Shown here: one piece after another, positions 42,140-50,453 of the stretch
Layout: each line of letters opens with the position of its first letter
Numbering within the stretch: the stretch's first letter is position 1
Assembly: GCF_003590835.1 (NCBI RefSeq)
Contig: NZ_QYUQ01000002.1
Span: 558,001-622,000, forward strand
Source: Noviherbaspirillum sedimenti
GTDB lineage: Bacteria > Pseudomonadota > Gammaproteobacteria > Burkholderiales > Burkholderiaceae_D
Reading direction: 5' to 3'
Length of the DNA: 64,000 bases
The notes under the pieces: model-generated
Seen by the model: only the letters and a program-made list of their open reading frames with translations
What the model was told of the DNA's origin: nothing
Database searches by the model: none
Made by a program: the position numbers and the translations under genes

Positions 42140-43288
42140 TCACTTCATCATATACCGCATTACACCATTGGCGTCGGTCAGCCGGGTAATCTCTCTACGA
42201 GCTAATAAATAGTTCAGATGCGCCAGCGCTTCGCCTGTGGCTAATCCAAGCTCCTCACCGCTGTCGTTGATTTTGCGCGCGAATAGTGCGCCGAAGACGT
42301 CGACGACCCGTAGCGGTTCTGACAAACTTTGGCGCAGTCTGCTCAAGGAGTTTTGGTGGCCAGCTGTCATTCGGTCGAGCCGGGCATGCAGGCCCAGGAA
42401 GGGCTCTCCGTGGGCTGGCAGCACAAGCAGTTCGTTGCTAAGGGTCTTGCGCAGGCTGGCCACAGATGTCAGCCAGTCATTAAGTGGATTGGCTTCAGGT
42501 TCAGAGGGAAAAACTGAAACATTCGACGAGATGCGTGGTAGAACCTGATCGCCCGAGATCAGCAGGGATTGCTCTTCGTTGAGCAGGCACACATGCTCAG
42601 GTGAATGGCCTCGACCGATAATGACACGCCAATTCGAGCGTCCGAACTGAATGCAGTCGCCGTCGCTTAGCCGCATGAAGCTGTCAGGGAGTACATGCAT
42701 ATGCCGACCGAAGCCACCGAAACGCGCCCGGTAACGGTCCAATGCATCCTCCGCCCATCCGGCCGCGCGGTAAAAACGCACGGCGTCGTCGGGCGCTTCG
42801 CGGCCGGTGTCAGCCGCTAGAACACGGCAGGTGAGATATTCAAGCCGTGCCATCCATAATCGACAGCCAAATTTTCGCGTCAACCAGCCCGCCATGCCGA
42901 CATGGTCGGGATGCATGTGGGTCACCAATACGCGTGTGACGCGTGCGCCTTGTGTAGTGGCCGCCAGCGGACCATGCGGCGACAGTACCTTGCACCACGC
43001 TTCCGTGGCCTCGGATGTCATGATGCCGGTGTCGACAATCGCCCAACCTAGACCATGATCATCTTCATCGGCGATCGCCCATACGTTGATGTGATCGAGT
43101 GCGAATGGCAACGGCATGCGCAACCATAAGACTCCCGGCGCGACTTCAATCGCTTCGCCAACAGCCGGAGGTGCACCGATGGGATATTTCAGTCCCAGGG
43201 TCAGGTCCGGCCGGCCATCTGAAGTAGCCGGCTGGCTTGGTAGCACCGGATGTCCACTTGTTTGCTGCTGTTGAGGAACAAAAGTCAT
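42140..43288 (-). CDS. Metallo-beta-lactamase-fold hydrolase
   Basis: 382 aa. The metal motif is THMHPDHVG (HxHxDH), with further ligands in GRGHSPEH, ISGDQVLP and PAHGEP. A glyoxalase-II-like arrangement plus a long C-terminal helical domain is typical of MBL proteins found in fatty-acid and steroid clusters, where thioester or lactone hydrolysis is suspected. It is cytoplasmic. It is the last gene of a three-gene minus-strand operon with the fused acyl-CoA dehydrogenase and the nitronate monooxygenase-like protein. Confidence 0.87.
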   Translation of the reverse strand: MTFVPQQQQTSGHPVLPSQPATSDGRPDLTLGLKYPIGAPPAVGEAIEVAPGVLWLRMPLPFALDHINVWAIADEDDHGLGWAIVDTGIMTSEATEAWCKVLSPHGPLAATTQGARVTRVLVTHMHPDHVGMAGWLTRKFGCRLWMARLEYLTCRVLAADTGREAPDDAVRFYRAAGWAEDALDRYRARFGGFGRHMHVLPDSFMRLSDGDCIQFGRSNWRVIIGRGHSPEHVCLLNEEQSLLISGDQVLPRISSNVSVFPSEPEANPLNDWLTSVASLRKTLSNELLVLPAHGEPFLGLHARLDRMTAGHQNSLSRLRQSLSEPLRVVDVFGALFARKINDSGEELGLATGEALAHLNYLLARREITRLTDANGVMRYMMK

Positions 43289-43350
43289 AAGCTAAGAATC
43301 TTTCTGGCAGTTATCCGACAATACAGGATATGAATTCGATCCCCGTTGCT

Positions 43351-45594
43351 TCAACGCGGTAGTCCCAATCCCACCGTAGCAATGATGTTGCGCTGGATTT
43401 CGTTGGTACCGCCACCCACGACGTACATGATAGCCAGGCGCAATGCCCTCTCGAACAGTCCGTCACCAATGCTGCCTGGAGAACCGTGTGACAGAAGAGC
43501 GCCTGTGCCGAACAAATCCATTGCGCATTCGGCGATGCGTTCCATCAGTTCACCTGTCACGCACTTTGACATTGATGCCTCTGCGATCGGTACCTTACCG
43601 AGACTCACCAGCTGTACGTTGCGCACTGCAAGCATGCGTGCCGCCTCAATCTGGGCGGCCAGGCTGCCGATGCGGTGACGTACCAATGAGTCCTCGGCCA
43701 TGGGCTGTCCTCGACGCTGCCTGGCCTTGATGGCCACAAGCAGCTGATCGAACTGGGCCTGCACCGAAGCTACGGCGGCACCCATGAGGATGCGCTCATG
43801 CGCCAGCGCCGCAGTAATGATTTGCCAGCCGCCATGCAGCTTGCCGACGAGCGCATCTGCATCAACATGCACGTCGTCGTAGAACACTGCGCACGCCGTG
43901 CCACCATGCATTGCACGCATCGGACGTACGGAAATGCCAGGCGAATCCTTGGGGACGATGAATACGCTGATGCCGCGATGACCTGGCTGCTCCGGATCCG
44001 TGCGAACCGCCAACCATATATGGCTGGCATCTTCGGCCATGGTTGTGAACAGCTTGGATCCGTTGATGATCCAGCCGTCGCCCTCAGGTATTGCGCGGGT
44101 ACGCAGCGAGGCCAAGTCCGAGCCAGATTCTGGTTCAGAGTAGCCCAGGCAGAAGCTAACTTCGTGCTTGAGGATGCGAGGAATGAAGTGCTGTACCTGC
44201 GCAGGGGTTCCGAATTTCAGCAGTGCTGGTCCGATGATTGTCTCGGTGGCGCGTAGCAAGCCTAATGAAATACCATGGTAGGCAATCTCCTCAGCGAAGA
44301 CGAACTGCTCGGCAACTGATCGTTCTTGTCCGCCAGATGTTTTCGGCCATCCCAATCCGATCCAGCCCCGTTCGATCAAACCTTTCGAAATTGCTTGAGT
44401 GGCCAGCTGATCTGCTCCAGATCCGTGGTTCAATTGGGGTTGTATATTTAATGTGCGTGCCCAGGCCCGGACTTCGGCACGGAATGTATCGGCCTCCGGG
44501 CTCAGATGAATATCTGGCAAGCCCCCACGTTCGAGCGCGGCTTCGGCCAGAAGATTACAAGCACGATCAAGCCCGCCGAGTGCCACCATGTCTGCATGTA
44601 CGCGACGAAGATGCCGCGGAGCCTCATGTTCCTCGAAATAGCCCACTCCTGCAAATACATGATGCGCTTCCAGCGTGACCCGACGCATAGCCGGTCCGGC
44701 ATAGGCCTGGGCACAGGCAATCTGTATCTCTGCATCCATGTCGCCACGCTTGACCGCAGCGACCGCGCGTTCGATCAAGAGAGTAGAAGCATCGAGCAGC
44801 GTCGCAGCGTCTGCCAGCTTATGCTGAATGGCTTGGAAGCGACCGATTGGCTGGCCAAACTGTACCCGTGTCTTGGCCCATTCAACGGCCAGTTCAAACG
44901 TCCGGCGTGCTGCCCCCAATGCTCTCATGAGAAGCCCCAATCGCATTAGCAAGCCGACCGAGGAGTCATAGGGAACGACGGTTGCCGGCACGCTTTCAAA
45001 ATGCAGGCGATGCAGGACGGGCACGGCATAGCCAGGCGTCGCCACGTGCGTTAGCCCGGCCGCTGTTGCACTCACCAAGGCGGCACGGGCGGCGTCTTCA
45101 TCAATCACCAGGAAATCGGTAGCGAGTTGGATACCTTCTACGAAGTCGATTTGTCCGGATAGGTGTGTTTTACCCAACTCGGTTTGCCATGTGAGCGCTG
45201 CATTCTGTCCGTCCGATGTTGCAATTGCCACTGCAACAGCAGCCTGTCCAGTGGTCAATGCACTAGCGACACGGTGCAGTTCCGTACAGTCATGTTGCTT
45301 TTTAGCAATCTTGTGCAGTGTGTACGATTCGACCAGCGGCAGGGGACATGCTGCACGTCCCAGCTCTTCGATTAGCAGCATCAGTTCATCCAGGCCGCCG
45401 AGTTCGGCGTCATCCCCAATGGCAAGCCAGCCCTGCCGTGCAACTTGTTGCCATGCGCTTCCCAGTTTCGAATCTGTCTGTGCCCATGCCACAGCTTGTT
45501 CTGGCGGCCATTCCTGCGTCAGTAACCGACGGGCGGCATCGCGCAGGGCGTCAAGGTGTTCTTGACATGGCGTGCTGTTAGGGGATGCCGACAT
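43351..45594 (-). CDS. Fused beta-alpha acyl-CoA dehydrogenase (two ACAD modules in one chain)
   Basis: 747 aa, about twice the normal length. Residues about 1-365 resemble the beta-type subunits at 4521 and 18608 (TRVQFGQPIGRFQAIQHKLAD, no CxxxSEP stretch). Residues about 370-747 are a complete alpha-type enzyme (FCLGYSEPESGSDLASL, GGGTNEIQRNII) with the probable catalytic Glu E600 in LAHERILMG. The order is beta then alpha. This is a single-gene version of the two-gene heteromers elsewhere in the window, and supports the view that those pairs work as complexes. It follows the nitronate monooxygenase-like gene by 2 bases. Confidence 0.9.
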   Translation of the reverse strand: MSASPNSTPCQEHLDALRDAARRLLTQEWPPEQAVAWAQTDSKLGSAWQQVARQGWLAIGDDAELGGLDELMLLIEELGRAACPLPLVESYTLHKIAKKQHDCTELHRVASALTTGQAAVAVAIATSDGQNAALTWQTELGKTHLSGQIDFVEGIQLATDFLVIDEDAARAALVSATAAGLTHVATPGYAVPVLHRLHFESVPATVVPYDSSVGLLMRLGLLMRALGAARRTFELAVEWAKTRVQFGQPIGRFQAIQHKLADAATLLDASTLLIERAVAAVKRGDMDAEIQIACAQAYAGPAMRRVTLEAHHVFAGVGYFEEHEAPRHLRRVHADMVALGGLDRACNLLAEAALERGGLPDIHLSPEADTFRAEVRAWARTLNIQPQLNHGSGADQLATQAISKGLIERGWIGLGWPKTSGGQERSVAEQFVFAEEIAYHGISLGLLRATETIIGPALLKFGTPAQVQHFIPRILKHEVSFCLGYSEPESGSDLASLRTRAIPEGDGWIINGSKLFTTMAEDASHIWLAVRTDPEQPGHRGISVFIVPKDSPGISVRPMRAMHGGTACAVFYDDVHVDADALVGKLHGGWQIITAALAHERILMGAAVASVQAQFDQLLVAIKARQRRGQPMAEDSLVRHRIGSLAAQIEAARMLAVRNVQLVSLGKVPIAEASMSKCVTGELMERIAECAMDLFGTGALLSHGSPGSIGDGLFERALRLAIMYVVGGGTNEIQRNIIATVGLGLPR

Positions 45595-45596
45595 AC

Positions 45597-46730
45597 TTAA
45601 TCCTCAACTTGTTCATTGAGAAACATCAGGGCCTCAGCGAAATCGTTCTTGAAGCTGCGCATCACTTCGCTGGCCGAGGTAATGCTATGCACCAGACCAA
45701 CACCCTGGCCGACCCAATAGCTCAACAGCTCCATTGCTTTCGGATTGCCAGCTTCGGCTGCGCGTTCTATCTTGCGGAATGCTGGCGACGCGAGCAGGCT
45801 CATTACTGGCATTGGCAAAGTCCCCGGGCTATCGGAACCGTGCCAGGCGTCATGCCAGGCCGAATGCAGCTGGCGCGATGGCTTGCCAGTGCGGGCCGTC
45901 GAGCGGATCGTATCGCGCGAGGTGGCGGCCAACATCTTCTCTTGGAACGCTGGCGACGTTTCGGCTTCCGTGGTCGCGAGCCACACCGAGCCAGTCCATG
46001 CACCGGCTGCACCCATGGCCATGCAGCCTGCCATTTGCCGGCCGTTCATGATGCCGCCTGCGGCCAGTACTGGAACTTTTCGTACAGCTTCCACCGCCTC
46101 GATGACTTCAGGAACCAGCACCAGGGTCGATACTTCGCCACAGTGTCCACCCGCCTCGGTGCCTTGGGCGACGATCATGTCCACACCCGCAGCAACCTGT
46201 CGCAGGGCATGTTCCTTGGCCCCGACCAGTGCCGCGACGGGCACCCCATGCGCGCGCGCGCGTTCGATCATGGAAGGCGGTGCAATGCCCAAAGCATTGG
46301 CAATGAGGCGGATAGGGTGGCGAAACGCCACATCCATCAATGCTTCGCCAATTTCGGGCATCATGCCAGGCAAGGACTGCGGCAAGAGATCTGCCGGCTC
46401 GACCTGGATGTCATGTTGTCGGAGCAGCTCGACGGCAAAGGCCAGATGCTTTTGCGGCACTTGGGCGGCAAGGAAATCCAGCGTCAAGGGCTTGCCGGTA
46501 GGGAGTGCCTGATGCTCGGGCACCAGAATGTCTACACCATAGGGACGCCCGTCAATGTGCTGATCGATCCAGCGGAGTTCGAGTTCAAGCTGCTCCGGGG
46601 TAAAGCTGCTGCCCCCTAATACGCCGAAGCCACCGGCCCGGCTGACGGCTACGACAACGTCACGGCAATGTGTAAACGCAAACAGGGGGAATTCGCAACC
46701 GACCAACTTACATGCAGTATTATTCAACAT
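45597..46730 (-). CDS. Nitronate monooxygenase-like FMN protein
   Basis: 377 aa from the start at 46730, which has AAGG upstream; the frame extends 12 codons further. It has the TIM-barrel FMN-binding signatures of the 2-nitropropane dioxygenase family: SRAGGFGVLGG near the N-terminus, AQGTEAGGHCGE in the middle and PVLAAGGIMNGRQ. Proteins of this family recur in steroid and fatty-acid gene clusters, where the substrate is usually not a nitroalkane; enoyl reduction or oxidation is suspected. It is the first gene of the operon with the fused dehydrogenase and diverges from an AraC gene. Confidence 0.86.
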   Translation of the reverse strand: MLNNTACKLVGCEFPLFAFTHCRDVVVAVSRAGGFGVLGGSSFTPEQLELELRWIDQHIDGRPYGVDILVPEHQALPTGKPLTLDFLAAQVPQKHLAFAVELLRQHDIQVEPADLLPQSLPGMMPEIGEALMDVAFRHPIRLIANALGIAPPSMIERARAHGVPVAALVGAKEHALRQVAAGVDMIVAQGTEAGGHCGEVSTLVLVPEVIEAVEAVRKVPVLAAGGIMNGRQMAGCMAMGAAGAWTGSVWLATTEAETSPAFQEKMLAATSRDTIRSTARTGKPSRQLHSAWHDAWHGSDSPGTLPMPVMSLLASPAFRKIERAAEAGNPKAMELLSYWVGQGVGLVHSITSASEVMRSFKNDFAEALMFLNEQVED

Positions 46731-46846
46731 GGATATGCCTTTATATTTGGACTGAGAGTAAGGCAATGTTGCAGTCGATATGCTGCTCTGTGAAGGACAA
46801 TTGGTGACAAAAAATATCGCACAAACGATACGGCGAGACGAATATC

Positions 46847-47956
46847 ATGCAAACGATTAGTAACTTCCTGGTCAGTGAACCATCGAGTGCACCGGCGCAA
46901 GTCCGACCGGGGAAAGGGAAGAATTTCGCTGATCACGCAGTGCGTGTACTCAGAGCCGGAGCGCGCAGCCGGATTCGCCTTGTGGACTGTCTTGCTGCAG
47001 CGGGCGTGGCACTGCCGGCGCAAGACGCCAGCGAGGACAATGAATCGATCCTGCAAGCCCTGGCGCGGAGCTTCATCAGTCAACAGGAATGCTCGCGCCT
47101 GCTCAATAGCATCAAGGAGGCCTTGAATGACGAATGTTATGGCCTATGTGCTCACCCATGCCGCCGCGGCACATTTGCTTTTGCGGTCGAGATGGCCCTG
47201 CGCAGCGATACCCTGACCGGTGCTGTAGATGTATTTTTTCGATTCTATGGCGTTGTGACTGAGGATCTGTATTTCGAGAAAGTAGTGGTAGGCGATGACG
47301 TTGAATTGCGAGTAAGCCTCAACCAGCCCGAACTGGACCCCGACGGGATATTGTGCGACTACTGGCTCGTCAGCCTGCACCTGCTGCTGAGCTGGATGGC
47401 TGGATACATGTTTCCTGTAAAGCGGGTTGATATGACCCTGGACCAGGCATCCCTCAATGGTTGCCTCAGTCCCTTCCTCCGCGGTGAGTGTCGAACTGGC
47501 CAGACACAGAATGCTTTGGTGTTTAGCCGTAAGTACCTGACACTGCCAGTGATTCGCACACTAGCCGAGCTTCAGGAGCATCTGGCCCTGCTCGCTCTCG
47601 GCGTCCCGCAGTGGCCGAAAAGTTCCCCTGGATGGAGTTCTCGTGTGCGTGCGGTTCTGCGTCAAAGCTTGTCACAACGATTGCATTGGCCTTCGCAAGA
47701 TGAGGTCTGCCGGGATTTGGGTGTGACGTCGCAGACCTTGCGGCGTCACCTGCGAAGTGAAGGCGCCATCTATCAGGCGCTGAGCGACGAATTGCGACGC
47801 GATCTGGCGATTGAAAAATTATGTCTTCAACGCATGCCGGTTGCTGAAGTGGCCGCACAACTGGGGTATGCGGAGCCACGCTCGTTCAGTCGAGCGTTCA
47901 AACAGTGGACCCAGATGTCCCCCAGTACGTATCAACGGCGGCGCGAAAAGACCTAG
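46847..47956 (+). CDS. AraC-family regulator with Arabinose_bd-type N-terminus
   Basis: 369 aa. The N-terminal about 240 residues match the ligand domain found in OruR-like AraC proteins (FAFAVEMALRSDTLTGAVDV). The C-terminal HTH pair is VCRDLGVTSQTLRRHLRSEG and VAEVAAQLGYAEPRSFSRAF. It is divergent from the three-gene operon ending at 42140 and convergent with the acyl-CoA synthetase gene. A regulator of the same type lies at 62054-63064. Confidence 0.9.
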   Translation: MQTISNFLVSEPSSAPAQVRPGKGKNFADHAVRVLRAGARSRIRLVDCLAAAGVALPAQDASEDNESILQALARSFISQQECSRLLNSIKEALNDECYGLCAHPCRRGTFAFAVEMALRSDTLTGAVDVFFRFYGVVTEDLYFEKVVVGDDVELRVSLNQPELDPDGILCDYWLVSLHLLLSWMAGYMFPVKRVDMTLDQASLNGCLSPFLRGECRTGQTQNALVFSRKYLTLPVIRTLAELQEHLALLALGVPQWPKSSPGWSSRVRAVLRQSLSQRLHWPSQDEVCRDLGVTSQTLRRHLRSEGAIYQALSDELRRDLAIEKLCLQRMPVAEVAAQLGYAEPRSFSRAFKQWTQMSPSTYQRRREKT

Positions 47957-48022
47957 CGTGACGCAGGTCCCCAATGACGCCCACTTAAGCATGCGTCCGG
48001 GCCTGATCTGCTAGTGTCAAGA

Positions 48023-48062
48023 CTGAAAACCTCGCGCTGCTTCTTTGGCGCGAAGTTTTCAG
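48023..48062. terminator. Bidirectional hairpin between convergent araC and acyl-CoA synthetase genes
   Basis: CTGAAAACCTCGCGC (48023-48037) pairs with GCGCGAAGTTTTCAG (48048-48062) with one internal mismatch and a 10-base loop. The A/T block in the lower stem supplies short U-runs in both directions. Confidence 0.75.
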
Positions 48063-48112
48063 CCGTTCTCCGAAAGACTCTTGGCGGCTCGCAAACTAAT
48101 TCATATGTTTGA

Positions 48113-50242
48113 CTACGCCTGGGATGTCGGTTCTGATGCACTCCAAGTGGCCAGCGCATCGAGCGCCTCGATTTTGTCGGCATTAATGGACAAGGGGTTG
48201 ATTTCCAGTGAAGCCAACTCTGGGCCAAGGGCAATTGCCGCGCGCCCGACAGCCGCGACTACGACCGATAGGGCGGCCAGATCGACCGGTGGCGCGCCCC
48301 GATATCCCGTCAGCAACCGTTGCGCTTTCAATTCGCCGAACATTTCCAGTACCTCGTCGGGAGTCACCGGAAGCAGGCGCAACGCGGTGTCGTCGAGTGC
48401 CTCGATCCAGATTCCTCCAAGGCCAACCGCGATGGCCAACCCAAAGGAGGGGTCACGGACGATGCCGATAAACAGCTCGGTACCTTGGCTGCGCATCGGA
48501 GAAACGATGATGCCGTCAATGCGAGCATGGGGAGCGGCGCCTCCTACATTGCGCATAATCGTGTCGTAGCCATCTGCAGCCGCGGCGCCGCCGTCCACAT
48601 TCAGCATGACGCCGCCGACCTCGGTTTTGTGTGCAATATCGGGCGAAAGGATCTTGAGTACAACGACCCCGTTCATTTCCTGGGCGGCGCTTGCCGCTTC
48701 TTCTCGGGAGCGCACCACCCGAGCAGGAATCACTGGTACACCGTGACTTTGCAAGTACTCGAGCGTTTCGCGCTCTGAGCGGGGACGATTAATTCCCGCA
48801 ATCGGCTTAACGGTTGTACTGGTACCGGTCCGAGCAGTTCGCATCCGATCGGACCATTGGTATGCGCTACCGATGGCTTTCATCGCCGCGTCCATCCCGG
48901 GAACGAGGATTGGTACCGCGTGCTTTTTCAGCAATTCGCGCGCGTATTCTGTCGTATCTTTCATTGTTTGTTCGATCAACAGCGTCGGACACTTCGCCGT
49001 GGCCAGGCCGGCCAGCGATCGATCAAGCATGGTCAGTGTGAAGGAGTTTGTCTGCGCGGGCGTGCTCGCCATATCGAAAGTACAGGCCAGTAGGCCTACG
49101 TCAGGATCGGCGGCTAGTGCTGTCAGCACGTTCTCCAGGATCTCGGGCTTGACCAGTGCAGCGCCGGTCACATCCAGCGGGTTGTGGGCGGCGCCAAAGT
49201 CCGCCACTACGTCTTTCAGCCGTTCCATGGTCCGTGGTGCGAAGCGCGTGAACCGAATTCCTGCACTACTTCCGGCATCGGCCATGATTTCGCAGGCCCC
49301 GCCGGAGATGGACGCTACGGCGAATCCCTTTTGTTCCAGGGGGCCGACGTGTGCTATGACCGAAGCTGTGATCAGCAATTGTTCCAATGAATACACCCGG
49401 ACCAGGCCGTATTGTCGGCACACCGCATTAAACACACGATCGTCGCCGACCAATGCCCCGGTATGCGCTTGCGCAACTTCTGCAGTAAGTTCGCTGGTGC
49501 CGACTTTGAGGATGATGATCGCTTTTTTCAATGCCAGTGCGCGTTGCGCTGCTGCAAGAAAGCTTTCTGGCCGCCTGATTGATTCGGCAAATATCGCGAC
49601 CGCGCGCACCTCAGGCTGCTCAATCATATATTCGAGCACTTCGGTTAAGTCGATACAAGCCTCGTTACCCATGGCCACAACATGGCTCAGAGCGATGTTT
49701 TGGCGATAAGCCTGTTTCGTCAAGAGGCCGGCTGTAGCGCCACTCTGGCTGATCAGCGCCACCTTTCCATTGGGTAGGATTGGCAAATCCAGGGACATTG
49801 CCGAAAGTGCACAGCTATCTGTCAGGCTGATGCTGCCCAGGCTGTTCGGTCCCAGTAACTTCAAGCCGCGTGCGGCGGCGCGATCAAAGATACGTTTCTG
49901 TTCCGCCGCACCTGCAGGGCCGGTTTCTGCAAAGCCGGAGCTGACCACAACGCCATGCATGATACCTGCATCAGCCATGTCTTCCAGAGCGTCTTCCAAG
50001 GCTGCTGCCGGTACGGCTAAAAACGCTGCGTCTACCGGCTCACCGATGTTCCGGCACGAAGTGAAAGTCGCCTGGCCCATCACTTCGGCGCCGCGCTTGT
50101 TTACCAAATGCACCTTGCCGCTGAAACCCACCGACTTTAGGGTTCGGATGACCATGCCGGACCAGGGGTTGTTGTCGGATGCGCCGATGATCACGACGCT
50201 GCGCGGGTTGAATAAGCGCGAAAGGGGACAGCTAACAGTCAT
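48113..50242 (-). CDS. ADP-forming (NDP-forming) acyl-CoA synthetase, fused subunits
   Basis: 709 aa. The order is CoA-binding Rossmann domain (VVIIGASDNNPWSGM, about 16-30), ligase-CoA domain with the phospho-histidine in AHTGALVGDD (about 258) and ATP-grasp domain (about 490-709: VVLKILSPDIAHKTEVGGV, ending LASLEINPL). It makes an acyl-CoA from acid, CoA and ATP reversibly. The cluster thus has two unrelated CoA ligases. It diverges from the thiolase-crotonase fusion across a promoter with an ATAAC-type palindrome. Confidence 0.92.
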   Translation of the reverse strand: MTVSCPLSRLFNPRSVVIIGASDNNPWSGMVIRTLKSVGFSGKVHLVNKRGAEVMGQATFTSCRNIGEPVDAAFLAVPAAALEDALEDMADAGIMHGVVVSSGFAETGPAGAAEQKRIFDRAAARGLKLLGPNSLGSISLTDSCALSAMSLDLPILPNGKVALISQSGATAGLLTKQAYRQNIALSHVVAMGNEACIDLTEVLEYMIEQPEVRAVAIFAESIRRPESFLAAAQRALALKKAIIILKVGTSELTAEVAQAHTGALVGDDRVFNAVCRQYGLVRVYSLEQLLITASVIAHVGPLEQKGFAVASISGGACEIMADAGSSAGIRFTRFAPRTMERLKDVVADFGAAHNPLDVTGAALVKPEILENVLTALAADPDVGLLACTFDMASTPAQTNSFTLTMLDRSLAGLATAKCPTLLIEQTMKDTTEYARELLKKHAVPILVPGMDAAMKAIGSAYQWSDRMRTARTGTSTTVKPIAGINRPRSERETLEYLQSHGVPVIPARVVRSREEAASAAQEMNGVVVLKILSPDIAHKTEVGGVMLNVDGGAAAADGYDTIMRNVGGAAPHARIDGIIVSPMRSQGTELFIGIVRDPSFGLAIAVGLGGIWIEALDDTALRLLPVTPDEVLEMFGELKAQRLLTGYRGAPPVDLAALSVVVAAVGRAAIALGPELASLEINPLSINADKIEALDALATWSASEPTSQA

Positions 50243-50284
50243 GGAGATTCCTCTCGAAATTAAATGTTGGAGCTAAGGTGATGC

Positions 50285-50329
50285 TTGACAATTGAATTTT
50301 ATAATAGAATACTTCGATAACCTAGTGAT
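50285..50329 (+). promoter_or_regulatory. Promoter and operator before the thiolase-crotonase fusion
   Basis: TTGACA (50285-50290), a 17-bp spacer and AATACT (50308-50313) make a good sigma70-like promoter. ATAAC-CTA-GTGAT (50317-50329), one mismatch from the ATAAC-N3-GTTAT palindrome, sits just downstream at the expected start of transcription, as at 30302. Confidence 0.6.
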
Positions 50330-50453
50330 TTACGTATATATGTATTTTTTATGTTCTGTGAAATCTGGTGAATCTGCCTGTTTGCGATTCTGGCGTGAGG
50401 AGTTGCTGCAAATTGAAGATCCGCGACAGGCATAACTTGATCAATTAAAGGGA

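Noticed and set aside
45585..46619. A 344-codon plus-strand frame opposite the nitronate monooxygenase-like gene
   Set aside because: Antisense shadow without motifs; the minus-strand product has FMN-family signatures.
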